Part shown: piece by piece, positions 1 through 5,912 of the stretch
How positions within the stretch are numbered: position 1 is the first letter of the stretch
Layout: each line of letters starts with the position of its first letter
NCBI GenBank assembly: GCA_023423475.1
Contig: JAFAFN010000108.1
Coordinates: forward strand, 1 to 6,656
Direction: 5' to 3'
DNA: 6,656 bases
From: Actinomycetes bacterium
GTDB lineage: Bacteria > Actinomycetota > Acidimicrobiia > Acidimicrobiales > Microtrichaceae
Notes under the pieces: generated by a model
Seen by the model: the letters and a program-made list of their open reading frames with translations, nothing else
What the model was told of the DNA's origin: nothing
The model's database searches: none
Translations under genes and position numbers: made by a program

Positions 1-1103
1 ACGACGATGCCAGAGGGGTCCACGACCTCGAGATCGGCGACGGTCAACGACCGCAGCGTCGCCAGGTCGTCGCGGTCCCACCGGGCGTCCGGTGTGCCGC
101 CCAACGCGAAGTTGCCGCCGGTGTCGGTCAGCACGACGCCGTACTCGCGCATGCCCTCGGCGATCACCCGGGCCTGCGGACCGAGGTCGAGCGCGTCCAG
201 GTCGACGTCGTCGCGCAACCGCAGCCACGAACCCATCGGCACCGCGTCGGAGTCCGCGTTGGGGCCGTCGGTCGCTCGGGCCGGCCAGACGAAGGCCTCG
301 TTCGAGGCGTTCGTCGCGGTGGCCGAGATGACGTGGCGGACCCTGCCGTCCGCGACCTCGTCGTAGGAGAGCACCCCGGGAAGGATCGGCAGACGCGACG
401 CCGTGGTGGACCACTTCGGGAGCGTGAGGTCGTCCAGATCCCACTTGGCGCCCGACGCCGCCGTCCACCGTCCGAACCACACCGTCGTGGCCCACAGCTC
501 CCACATCTCGCCGGCCTCGCGGTCGACCGCGATGTAGTGGTCGTCCACCCCGTAGTTCGGCATCGACTCCACGTAGGCGGGATCGGTGGTCGGGTACTCC
601 CCGAGGTACGAACCCCCGGGGTAGGTGCGGATCGTGACGTGCTGCCGGGGCGTGTCGGCGTCCGCGAGGTTGAAGGGCATGCCCCACACGACCCCGCCGC
701 TGGGTTGGCCGCCGAACGCCGCGACGATCTCGGCGGGGCCGGTCGCGGCGATGTAGCGGTCGCTGTCTGCGGCGACGGGGAGGTCGCCGACCGGTCGGTA
801 GTAGAAGGCGTCGTCCGGGAAGAGGCGACCGATCGGCGGGAACTCGGGCGTGGTGAACTTCGGCGGCAGGCTCACGACGGTCATGACCACGAGGCCGACG
901 AACACGACTCCGCAGAGCCCCACGACCAGGGGTCGCGGCGAGGGCTCGCCCTCGGCGCGTCGTCGAGCCCGGACGATCCTCACGACCACTGCGAGCACAC
1001 AGGCGAAGAACGCCAGCAGTGCGAGCAGACCGAAGAAGACCGGCGCCAGCTGCTCGCTGCCGGGCAGGACGACCTCTGGGCCGACGATCGTCTCGTCGTT
1101 CAC
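1..1103 (-). CDS. Membrane-anchored extracytoplasmic protein of unknown function (partial, C-terminus beyond left edge)
   Basis: The reading frame is open from a GTG at 1103 to the left edge, giving 367 visible residues without a stop. Two hydrophobic segments (about residues 22-44 and 59-79) flank a short basic/acidic loop containing RIVRARRR. A soluble domain of nearly 290 residues follows, probably outside the membrane. It contains MPFN (142-145), DDHYIAVDRE (187-196), WDL (221-223), LPILPG (238-243), YDEV (247-250), WPAR (273-276), PMGSWLRLR (289-297), YGVVLTDTGG (321-330) and TPDARWDRDDL (337-347). From memory this pattern recurs in secreted actinobacterial and acidobacterial hypothetical proteins, where the PD-RWD-DL motif lies near the C-terminus, so little is probably missing. 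No catalytic function is recognised. An in-frame GTG at 1133 would overlap the upstream dehydrogenase stop by 14 nt; neither start has a clear Shine-Dalgarno. It probably shares a transcript with the dehydrogenase. Confidence 0.8.
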   Translation of the reverse strand, partial: MNDETIVGPEVVLPGSEQLAPVFFGLLALLAFFACVLAVVVRIVRARRRAEGEPSPRPLVVGLCGVVFVGLVVMTVVSLPPKFTTPEFPPIGRLFPDDAFYYRPVGDLPVAADSDRYIAATGPAEIVAAFGGQPSGGVVWGMPFNLADADTPRQHVTIRTYPGGSYLGEYPTTDPAYVESMPNYGVDDHYIAVDREAGEMWELWATTVWFGRWTAASGAKWDLDDLTLPKWSTTASRLPILPGVLSYDEVADGRVRHVISATATNASNEAFVWPARATDGPNADSDAVPMGSWLRLRDDVDLDALDLGPQARVIAEGMREYGVVLTDTGGNFALGGTPDARWDRDDLATLRSLTVADLEVVDPSGIV

Positions 1104-1119
1104 CGCGGGCAGGCCTGGT

Positions 1120-1938
1120 TCAACGGCGATCACGCAGGGCGGGGTGGCGACTCGCCAGCAGCGGCACGAGCAGCTGCTTCGGCGTGATCTGCGCGATCGC
1201 GGCGGCCACTCGGTTGGCCGAGCCCGGGATCGCGACGGGGTGTCCTGCGGCGAGCGCGTCGACGCCGCACTTGGCGACAGCCTCGACGGACTCCCACATG
1301 AACGACGGCAGCGCCGCGTCGGCGTCCTCGGTCGAGATCCCGGCCGCCTCTCCGAACCCGGTGCGGACCGGTCCGGGACACAGCGTCGTCGCCGTGACCC
1401 CGCTGCCACGCAGCTCACCGCCGAGGCTGCGGGTGTAGGACAGCACGAACGCCTTGCTCGCGCCGTAGCCCGCCTGGCCCGGCAGCGGTTGGAAGGCGCC
1501 GGTCGAGGCCACGTTCAGCACCGCACCGCGGCGTCGTTGCACCATCGCCGGCAGGAACCGGACGCACAGGTCGACCACCGCGACAACGTCGACCTCGAGC
1601 ATGTTCATCTCGGCGTCGGGGTCGGCCGCGGCGACGCGTCCCATGGTCGACAGCCCGGCGTTGTTGACGAGGATCTCGACGGTGAGCCCGAGCGATTCGA
1701 CACGTCCCGGCAGCTCGGCACGGGCCGAGCGGTCGCTCAGGTCGGCAACGAGCACCTCGGCTCGGACACCGGTCGCACGCAGCTCATCCGCGAGCGCGGT
1801 CAGCTTGTCCTCCCGGCGGGCGACGAGGGTGACCCCGTACCCACGTGCGGCGAGGTCGCGTGCGATCGCGTCGCCGATGCCCGACGACGCGCCGGTCACG
1901 AGCGCCGTGCGTTCGGGTGAAGGTGTCGGGAGCGCCAT
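1120..1938 (-). CDS. Short-chain dehydrogenase/reductase (classical SDR, DltE-like)
   Basis: This is a 272-residue, probably cytoplasmic NAD(P)-dependent oxidoreductase with a single Rossmann-fold domain, the usual length for classical SDRs. Visible motifs are the dinucleotide-binding TGASSGIG (15-22), NNAG (92-95), catalytic Ser145 in NVAS, the YxxxK pair Tyr158/Lys162 in YGASK, and PGPVRTGF (188-195). ARRE after the second strand (Arg41, Arg42) suggests a preference for NADP(H). The alanine/basic-rich tail (about 240-272) resembles the DltE/COG0300 branch. The substrate cannot be read from the sequence. The ATG at 1938 lies 24 nt after the phosphoesterase stop and 7 nt downstream of a TAACGT hexamer, with no Shine-Dalgarno, which favours leaderless translation in addition to any read-through. 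The gene ends 16 nt before the GTG of the next membrane protein gene. Confidence 0.93.
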   Translation of the reverse strand: MALPTPSPERTALVTGASSGIGDAIARDLAARGYGVTLVARREDKLTALADELRATGVRAEVLVADLSDRSARAELPGRVESLGLTVEILVNNAGLSTMGRVAAADPDAEMNMLEVDVVAVVDLCVRFLPAMVQRRRGAVLNVASTGAFQPLPGQAGYGASKAFVLSYTRSLGGELRGSGVTATTLCPGPVRTGFGEAAGISTEDADAALPSFMWESVEAVAKCGVDALAAGHPVAIPGSANRVAAAIAQITPKQLLVPLLASRHPALRDRR

Positions 1939-1945
1939 GGGCGCG

Positions 1946-1951
1946 ACGTTA
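1946..1951 (-). promoter_or_regulatory. Leaderless-type -10 element TAACGT for the SDR gene
   Basis: TAACGT fits TAnnnT and is separated by 7 nt (CGCGCCC) from the ATG at 1938. That is the layout of actinobacterial leaderless promoters, where transcription starts at or next to the start codon. No convincing -35 box is visible at 16-19 nt upstream. The assignment rests on the hexamer, its spacing and the absence of a Shine-Dalgarno. Confidence 0.45.
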
Positions 1952-1962
1952 CGCCGGTGGCG

Positions 1963-2928
1963 TCACGCGGTGATGCGCACCCGCTGCGACAGCGTCAGGA
2001 TGCTGTCGATCAGCTCCTGCTTGAGCTCGTCGGCCCGCTCGTTGGGACCCTGGCAGGTGCCCGCAGCGTGGTGACCGCCGCCGCCGTGGCGCAGCATCAG
2101 ATCGCCGATGTCGACGCTGTTGCCGCGATCGAAGATCGACTTGCCGACGGTGTACACCGTGTTGTTCCGAGCTCTGCCCCACATGACGTGCATCGAGATG
2201 TCGCAATCCGGGAACAGCGCGTAGACGAGGAACCGGTTGCCGGCGAAGATCGTCTCCTCGGCGCGGAGGTCGAGCACGACGAGGTTGTCGTGCACCTCGG
2301 CGACCCGCTCCACCTGGTCCAGGAAGCGCTCGTGCTGGTCGTGGTACAGCTCGACGCGCTCCGCCACGTCGGGCAGCGCCAGGATCTCCTCGATGGCCAT
2401 GTCGCGGCAGTTGTCGATCAGCTGCATCATCAGGTCGTAGTTCGAGATGCGGAAGTCGTGGAATCGGCCCAGCCCGGTGCGCGCGTCCATCAGGAACGAC
2501 AGCAGCGCCCAGCCGGTCGGCTCGAGCACCTCGTCGCGGGTGAAGTCCGCCGAGTCGGCCTTGTCCACGGCCTCCATCAGATCGAGCCCGATGCGCGGGA
2601 ACGCCGAGAGCCCGCCGTAGAAGTCGTAGACGACCCGAGCGGCGGACTTGGCGTTCGGCTCGAGCACGTACCCCGGCGTCGGCTGACCATCGAGTCGGCG
2701 TTCCTCGCTCGAGTGGTGGTCGAAGCAGAGCCCGCAGCCCTCGACGTAGGGAAGGTTCGTGATGATGTCCCGCTCGCTCACCTGCACCAGACCGTCCTGC
2801 ACGTCCTTGGGGTGGTGGAACTCCACCGAGCCGAGCATGCCGAGCTCGCGCAGCAACATCGCGCTGACCAGCCCGTCCATGTCGCTGCGCGTCAACAGAC
2901 GGTAGGTGTCAGGTGCCGTGATGGTCAT
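1963..2928 (-). CDS. DHH/DHHA1-family phosphoesterase (exopolyphosphatase-like)
   Basis: This 321-residue cytoplasmic protein has an N-terminal DHH domain and a C-terminal DHHA1 domain. DHH proteins are metal-dependent phosphoesterases that cleave polyphosphate, pyrophosphate, short oligonucleotides or cyclic dinucleotides. Motif I is TRSDMDGL (13-20), supplying Asp16 and Asp18. Asp54 in ERDIITNLPY is the likely motif II residue, FDHH (69-72) is motif III, and VDKADSAD (121-128) is motif IV. The DHHA1 substrate loop is HGGGGHHAAG (281-290). Motif I carries Arg-Ser where the nanoRNase/RecJ branch has a histidine; from memory the TRSD-DGL form is typical of proteins annotated as exopolyphosphatase-like. 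The true substrate is therefore uncertain. The ATG at 2928 is supported by a strong Shine-Dalgarno. It is transcribed divergently from the PhyH dioxygenase gene and heads the leftward cluster. Confidence 0.9.
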   Translation of the reverse strand: MTITAPDTYRLLTRSDMDGLVSAMLLRELGMLGSVEFHHPKDVQDGLVQVSERDIITNLPYVEGCGLCFDHHSSEERRLDGQPTPGYVLEPNAKSAARVVYDFYGGLSAFPRIGLDLMEAVDKADSADFTRDEVLEPTGWALLSFLMDARTGLGRFHDFRISNYDLMMQLIDNCRDMAIEEILALPDVAERVELYHDQHERFLDQVERVAEVHDNLVVLDLRAEETIFAGNRFLVYALFPDCDISMHVMWGRARNNTVYTVGKSIFDRGNSVDIGDLMLRHGGGGHHAAGTCQGPNERADELKQELIDSILTLSQRVRITA

Positions 2929-2930
2929 CG

Positions 2931-2938
2931 TCTCTCCC
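2931..2938 (-). promoter_or_regulatory. Shine-Dalgarno GGGAGAGA of the DHH phosphoesterase
   Basis: GGGAGAGA contains GGAG ending 5 nt before the ATG at 2928. It fixes the start and implies a real 5' leader, unlike the leaderless-looking genes nearby. Confidence 0.75.
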
Positions 2939-3034
2939 GATGTGTTCGATCCCGTCGCCGGTCGCCCGGCCTCCCCCTCCTCATCGGCTGGTCGGGCACT
3001 CGGGTTGAACCTGTGCCGGTGGAACGAGGGCCCG

Positions 3035-3040
3035 TAGGCT
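3035..3040 (+). promoter_or_regulatory. Leaderless-type -10 element TAGGCT for the PhyH/PhnZ-like operon
   Basis: TAGGCT fits TAnnnT and is followed by 7 nt (CACCCGC) and then the GTG at 3048. The gene has no Shine-Dalgarno, so a leaderless transcript is likely. A TTGAAC at 3005-3010 resembles a -35 box but lies 24 nt away, too far for a standard promoter. The rest of the 119-nt divergent region (2929-3047) shows only a 5-bp inverted repeat, GCCGG/CCGGC (2957-2970), too weak to call an operator. Confidence 0.5.
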
Positions 3041-3047
3041 CACCCGC

Positions 3048-3854
3048 GTGACGAACGTGATCGACGCACCGGTGTTCGACGGAGCCGACGAGGCAGCGGT
3101 GGCGCACTTCCGCCGCAACGGGTGGCTGCTGACCCGAACGCTCGACGACGAGGGGGTCCGTGATCTGCGGGCCTGGGTCGACGAGATCGCTGGATGGCCC
3201 GACGACGGCGACGGCTGGTTGCACCACCGGGAGCAGACCGACGACGGCCCGAAGCTCTGCCGCAGCGAGAACCTGATCCCCTTCCACGACGGGATGCGGG
3301 CGCTGCTCACCTCGGGCGAGCTCGAGGCGACCGCCTCGGCCCTGCTCGGCGAGCCGGCGGTGCTCTACAAGGAGAAGATCAACTACAAGTTGCCCGGAGG
3401 CGCCGGCTACGCACCGCACCAGGACGCACCGGCGTACCCCTTCGTCGCGTCGCACGTGTCGTGCATGGTCGCGATCGACGACGCCACCACGGCCAACGGG
3501 TGCCTCGAGGTCGTCTCGGGCATGCACGCCGAGCTGCTGCCCATGGACGACGGCGGGTGCGTGCGAGCTGATGTCGTCGAGTCGATGGACTGGGCGACCG
3601 TCGAGGTCGACGCCGGCCAGACGCTCTGGTTCCACAGCAGGACCCCGCACCGCTCGGGGCCGAACTCCTCGCCACTGGCACGTCGGGCGCTCTACCCCAC
3701 CTACAACGCCCTGTCCGAAGGCGACCTTCGAGCGGACTACTACGCCGAGAAGCTCGCCGCGTTCGCTGCCGAGGCGGCGGGCGACGAGCGGGTCAGGGTC
3801 TCGCTGATCGGCGACTTCCAGGGCCGGCCCGTCGACACGGCGCACCCCGCCTGA
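3048..3854 (+). CDS. PhyH-family Fe(II)/2-oxoglutarate dioxygenase, PhnY-like
   Basis: This 268-residue cytoplasmic protein is a phytanoyl-CoA dioxygenase-type oxygenase: it couples 2-oxoglutarate decarboxylation to substrate hydroxylation. The iron-binding facial triad is His124 and Asp126 in APHQDAPAY and His201 in RTPHRSGPN. Arg203 or the Arg212/Arg213 pair would bind the 2-oxoglutarate carboxylate. KEKINYKLPGG (108-118), NGCLEVVSGMH (150-160) and YPTYNALSEGD (216-226) match, from memory, the PhyH branch that includes 2-aminoethylphosphonate dioxygenase PhnY. The neighbour supports this: a PhnZ-like diiron oxygenase starts 1 nt after the stop. By analogy the enzyme would hydroxylate the alpha carbon of a phosphonate before C-P cleavage. 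The family is certain; the phosphonate substrate is inferred from the pairing. The GTG start is chosen because it lies 7 nt after TAGGCT and leaves a normal N-terminus. Confidence 0.92.
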   Translation: MTNVIDAPVFDGADEAAVAHFRRNGWLLTRTLDDEGVRDLRAWVDEIAGWPDDGDGWLHHREQTDDGPKLCRSENLIPFHDGMRALLTSGELEATASALLGEPAVLYKEKINYKLPGGAGYAPHQDAPAYPFVASHVSCMVAIDDATTANGCLEVVSGMHAELLPMDDGGCVRADVVESMDWATVEVDAGQTLWFHSRTPHRSGPNSSPLARRALYPTYNALSEGDLRADYYAEKLAAFAAEAAGDERVRVSLIGDFQGRPVDTAHPA

Positions 3855-3855
3855 C

Positions 3856-4440
3856 ATGGCCGACCGATCCCCCGCCGGTTCGCGCGCTCCCGCCACGTCG
3901 CTCGGGGAGGTCGTGGAGCTCTACCGACGATGGGCCTCGGACCCCTACGACGAAGAGGTCAGCCAGCTCGACCACGCGCTGCAGACCGCCGCGCTCGCGG
4001 TCGCCGAGCACGCAGATGACACGCTGGTCGCCGCCGCGCTGCTGCACGACGTCGGCCACCTGCTCGACCTCGAGTCGAGCGAGGGAGCAGGTCCCGCGGA
4101 GACCGACCTCGGCCACGAGTCGGTCGGCGCCCGCTACCTCTCGGCGATCTTCCCGCCCGCGGTGACCGCGCCGATCGCCTTGCACGTCCGCGCCAAGCGC
4201 TACCGCTGCGCAGTCGACCCGGCCTATCACGCCTCGTTGTCGGACGGCTCCCGTCGCAGCCTCGAGCTGCAGGGCGGCCCGGCCGACGCGGACGAGGTCG
4301 CCCGCTTCGAGTCGAACCCCGGCTTCGACGAGGCGGTCCGCCTGCGGGGCTGGGACGACGGCGGCAAGCTCGACGACCTCGAGGTCGCGGGGTTCGACAC
4401 GTACCTGCCGCTGCTCGAAGCGGTCTCGCTCGATCGATGA
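3856..4440 (+). CDS. phnZ: HD-domain mixed-valent diiron oxygenase, PhnZ-like (C-P bond cleavage)
   Basis: This 194-residue cytoplasmic protein is a single HD domain, close to PhnZ in length. PhnZ uses a mixed-valent diiron centre and O2 to split 2-amino-1-hydroxyethylphosphonate into glycine and phosphate; the related TmpB acts on the trimethylated analogue. All six expected ligands are visible: His40 (SQLDH), His64-Asp65 (LLHDVGH), His87 (LGHESVG), His110 (LHVRAKRY) and Asp167 (RLRGWDD). Residues matching PhnZ substrate contacts are also present: His68, Lys114, the LSDGSRRSLELQGGP segment (128-142) and Arg164. Tyr31 and Glu33 correspond to the PhnZ gating Tyr24/Glu27 pair, but with one residue fewer between them. 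The first 20 or so residues are poorly conserved. The ATG follows the dioxygenase stop by 1 nt (TGACATG) without a Shine-Dalgarno, implying translational coupling. Family assignment is strong; the exact phosphonate is not determinable, and a non-phosphonate substrate cannot be excluded. Confidence 0.88.
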   Translation: MADRSPAGSRAPATSLGEVVELYRRWASDPYDEEVSQLDHALQTAALAVAEHADDTLVAAALLHDVGHLLDLESSEGAGPAETDLGHESVGARYLSAIFPPAVTAPIALHVRAKRYRCAVDPAYHASLSDGSRRSLELQGGPADADEVARFESNPGFDEAVRLRGWDDGGKLDDLEVAGFDTYLPLLEAVSLDR

Positions 4441-4471
4441 CGGCGCTCATTCGATGATCGGCTCGCGTCCG

Positions 4472-5281
4472 ATGACCGACGCGCCGCCGCGCACGGCACT
4501 CGTCACCGGAGCGAACCACGGCATCGGCGCCGCGGTCGCCCGTCGACTCGCCGAGGCGGGGGCCGACGTGCTGCTCACCTACCTGCGCGACACGAACCCT
4601 GCGGCGGGTGACGTGCCCGACGAGTACTCGGAGCAGCGCCACCGCGACGCCGACCACGTGGTCGCAGCGATCACGTCGCTCGGACGGCCGGCCGTGGCCA
4701 TCGAGGCCGACCTGGCGGACCCGGCCACGATCCCGATGCTGTTCGACCGTGCCGAGGCCGAGCTGGGGCCCGTCGACATCGTCGTGAACAACGCGAGCGG
4801 CTGGACGGGCGACTCGTTCCGTCCATCTGCCGTCGACGGCCTGGGCCGTCGACTCTCCCCCGTCACCTCGTCGAGCATCGACACCGTGTTCGCAGTGGAC
4901 GCCCGCGCCGCGGGGCTGATCATCGCCGAGTTCGCACGACGCCTCGCTGCTCGCGACGGTTCCTGGGGTCGCATCGTCGGTCTCACCTCAGGCAGCGCGT
5001 CAGGGTTCCCCGACGAGGTCTCCTACGGCGCGGCGAAGGCCGCACAGGAGAACTACACGATGTCCGCGGCGACCGAGCTGGCCGGCATGGGCGTGACCGC
5101 CAACGTGGTGCACCCGCCGGTGACCGACACCGGCTGGATCACCGACGCGGTGCGCGAGTTCGTCGCTGGCGACCCGTCGCACACCCACGTCGCGACACCC
5201 GACGAAGTCGCCGAGGTCATCGCCTGGTTGTGCAGCGACGACGCCCGACTCGTCAGCGGCAACGTCATCCGCCTGCGCTGA
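4472..5281 (+). CDS. Short-chain dehydrogenase/reductase (FabG-like SDR)
   Basis: This is a 269-residue, probably cytoplasmic NAD(P)-dependent oxidoreductase. Numbering from the ATG at 4472, it shows TGANHGIG (12-19), NNAS (106-109, a variant of NNAG), catalytic Ser173 in LTSGS, and Tyr185/Lys189 in YGAAK. TYLRD (36-40) after the second strand suggests NADP(H). Two insertions relative to a minimal FabG are visible, at about 41-60 and 111-130, and the C-terminus stops at VSGNVIRLR without the usual glycine pair. An in-frame ATG at 4454 would add MIGSRP; the later start is preferred because MTDAPPRTALVTG is a normal SDR N-terminus. Neither has a Shine-Dalgarno. It begins 31 nt after the PhnZ-like gene and is plausibly in the same transcript, but its substrate and any link to phosphonate breakdown are unknown. 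Confidence 0.9.
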   Translation: MTDAPPRTALVTGANHGIGAAVARRLAEAGADVLLTYLRDTNPAAGDVPDEYSEQRHRDADHVVAAITSLGRPAVAIEADLADPATIPMLFDRAEAELGPVDIVVNNASGWTGDSFRPSAVDGLGRRLSPVTSSSIDTVFAVDARAAGLIIAEFARRLAARDGSWGRIVGLTSGSASGFPDEVSYGAAKAAQENYTMSAATELAGMGVTANVVHPPVTDTGWITDAVREFVAGDPSHTHVATPDEVAEVIAWLCSDDARLVSGNVIRLR

Positions 5282-5328
5282 GCGGCCCGCCGGCGGCGTG
5301 TCGGAATCGTGCCTGGCGTCACCGGGTT

Positions 5329-5334
5329 GGAGAG
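5329..5334 (+). promoter_or_regulatory. Shine-Dalgarno GGAGAG of the glutathione peroxidase gene
   Basis: GGAG (5329-5332) lies 5 nt before the ATG at 5338, the same spacing as in the DHH phosphoesterase. It decides the start: the frame is open back to 5230, but those codons overlap the upstream dehydrogenase and read as arginine/proline-rich shadow sequence. Confidence 0.7.
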
Positions 5335-5337
5335 CGC

Positions 5338-5883
5338 ATGACCGAACTCCAGGACATCGCGGTGGACACGATCGACGGAACGCCCAGCTCGCTGGGTGCC
5401 TACGACGGCTCGGTGGTGCTCGTCGTCAACGTCGCCTCGAAGTGTGGGCTCACGCCGCAGTACGAGGCGCTCGAGGCGCTGTACCGCAAGTACCAGGACG
5501 ACGGCCTCGTCGTGACCGGCTTCCCGGCGAACAACTTCGCCGGCCAGGAGCCCGGCACCGACGAGGAGATCGCGGACTTCTGCAACGTGAACTTCGACGT
5601 CTCGTTCCCGATGTTCTCGAAGCTCAGCGTCACCGGCGACGACCAGCATCCGCTGTACGGCGCGCTGACCACGCAGGCCCCCGAGGCCGTCGGCGACAAG
5701 GCAGAGTTCCGCGAGACGCTCCGCGGCCACGGGCTCGACGTCACCGACGACCCCGAGGTGCTCTGGAACTTCGAGAAGTTCCTCGTGTCCCGCGACGGCC
5801 AGGTCGTCGCACGGTTCGCGCCGTCGCTCGCACCCGACGCACCCGAGGTCGTCGCCGCGATCGAGGCCCAGCTCGGCAGCTGA
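5338..5883 (+). CDS. btuE: Cys-type glutathione peroxidase (BtuE-like thiol peroxidase)
   Basis: This 181-residue cytoplasmic protein has the thioredoxin fold of glutathione peroxidases and reduces hydrogen or organic peroxides. The peroxidatic residue is Cys36 in NVASKCGLT, encoded by TGT, so it is a cysteine and not a selenocysteine enzyme. The catalytic tetrad is completed by Gln70 (GQEPG) and Trp143-Asn144 (LWNFEKF). Other family blocks are FPANNFAGQEPG (62-73), FPMFSKLSVTG (90-100), HPLYGAL (104-110) and the RDGQVVARF tail. The only other cysteine, Cys82 in DFCNVNF, is at the position seen in E. coli BtuE. Actinobacteria generally lack glutathione, so thioredoxin is the likelier reductant (inference). 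The gene has its own Shine-Dalgarno, 56 nt after the dehydrogenase stop. The gap holds a 10-bp GC palindrome but no convincing terminator or promoter. Confidence 0.95.
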   Translation: MTELQDIAVDTIDGTPSSLGAYDGSVVLVVNVASKCGLTPQYEALEALYRKYQDDGLVVTGFPANNFAGQEPGTDEEIADFCNVNFDVSFPMFSKLSVTGDDQHPLYGALTTQAPEAVGDKAEFRETLRGHGLDVTDDPEVLWNFEKFLVSRDGQVVARFAPSLAPDAPEVVAAIEAQLGS

Positions 5884-5898
5884 GCCACGCGCCGGGAC

Positions 5899-5904
5899 TA
5901 CGCT
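5899..5904 (+). promoter_or_regulatory. Leaderless-type -10 element TACGCT for the small membrane protein
   Basis: TACGCT fits TAnnnT and precedes the ATG at 5913 by 8 nt (CGCCGGCC). No Shine-Dalgarno is present. It lies in the 29-nt gap after the peroxidase gene, suggesting that the small gene can be expressed separately. Confidence 0.42.
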
Positions 5905-5912
5905 CGCCGGCC

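Noticed and set aside
333..1920. Long plus-strand open frames (333-1187 and 850-1920) opposite the membrane protein and SDR genes
   Set aside because: Their translations are low-complexity Arg/Gly/Asp/His-rich sequence with no domain, typical of antisense frames in high-GC DNA. The minus strand carries clear conserved motifs.
1951..1964. Short inverted repeat ACGCC-acc-GGCGT between the DHH and SDR genes
   Set aside because: The stem is only 5 bp, has no T-tract, and lies just upstream of the proposed -10 box. It cannot be told apart from chance.
1957..3051. A 364-codon plus-strand open frame opposite the DHH gene
   Set aside because: It is longer than the DHH gene but is Val/His/Arg-rich with no recognisable motif, while the opposite strand holds all DHH and DHHA1 motifs and a strong Shine-Dalgarno.
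2925..3896. A 323-codon minus-strand open frame opposite the PhyH dioxygenase
   Set aside because: It is antisense shadow sequence. The plus strand encodes the full HxD...H dioxygenase with the family's expected length.
5287..5296. Ten-base palindrome CCGCCGGCGG after the second SDR gene, considered as a terminator
   Set aside because: It has no loop and no T-tract, and such GC palindromes are expected by chance at this base composition.
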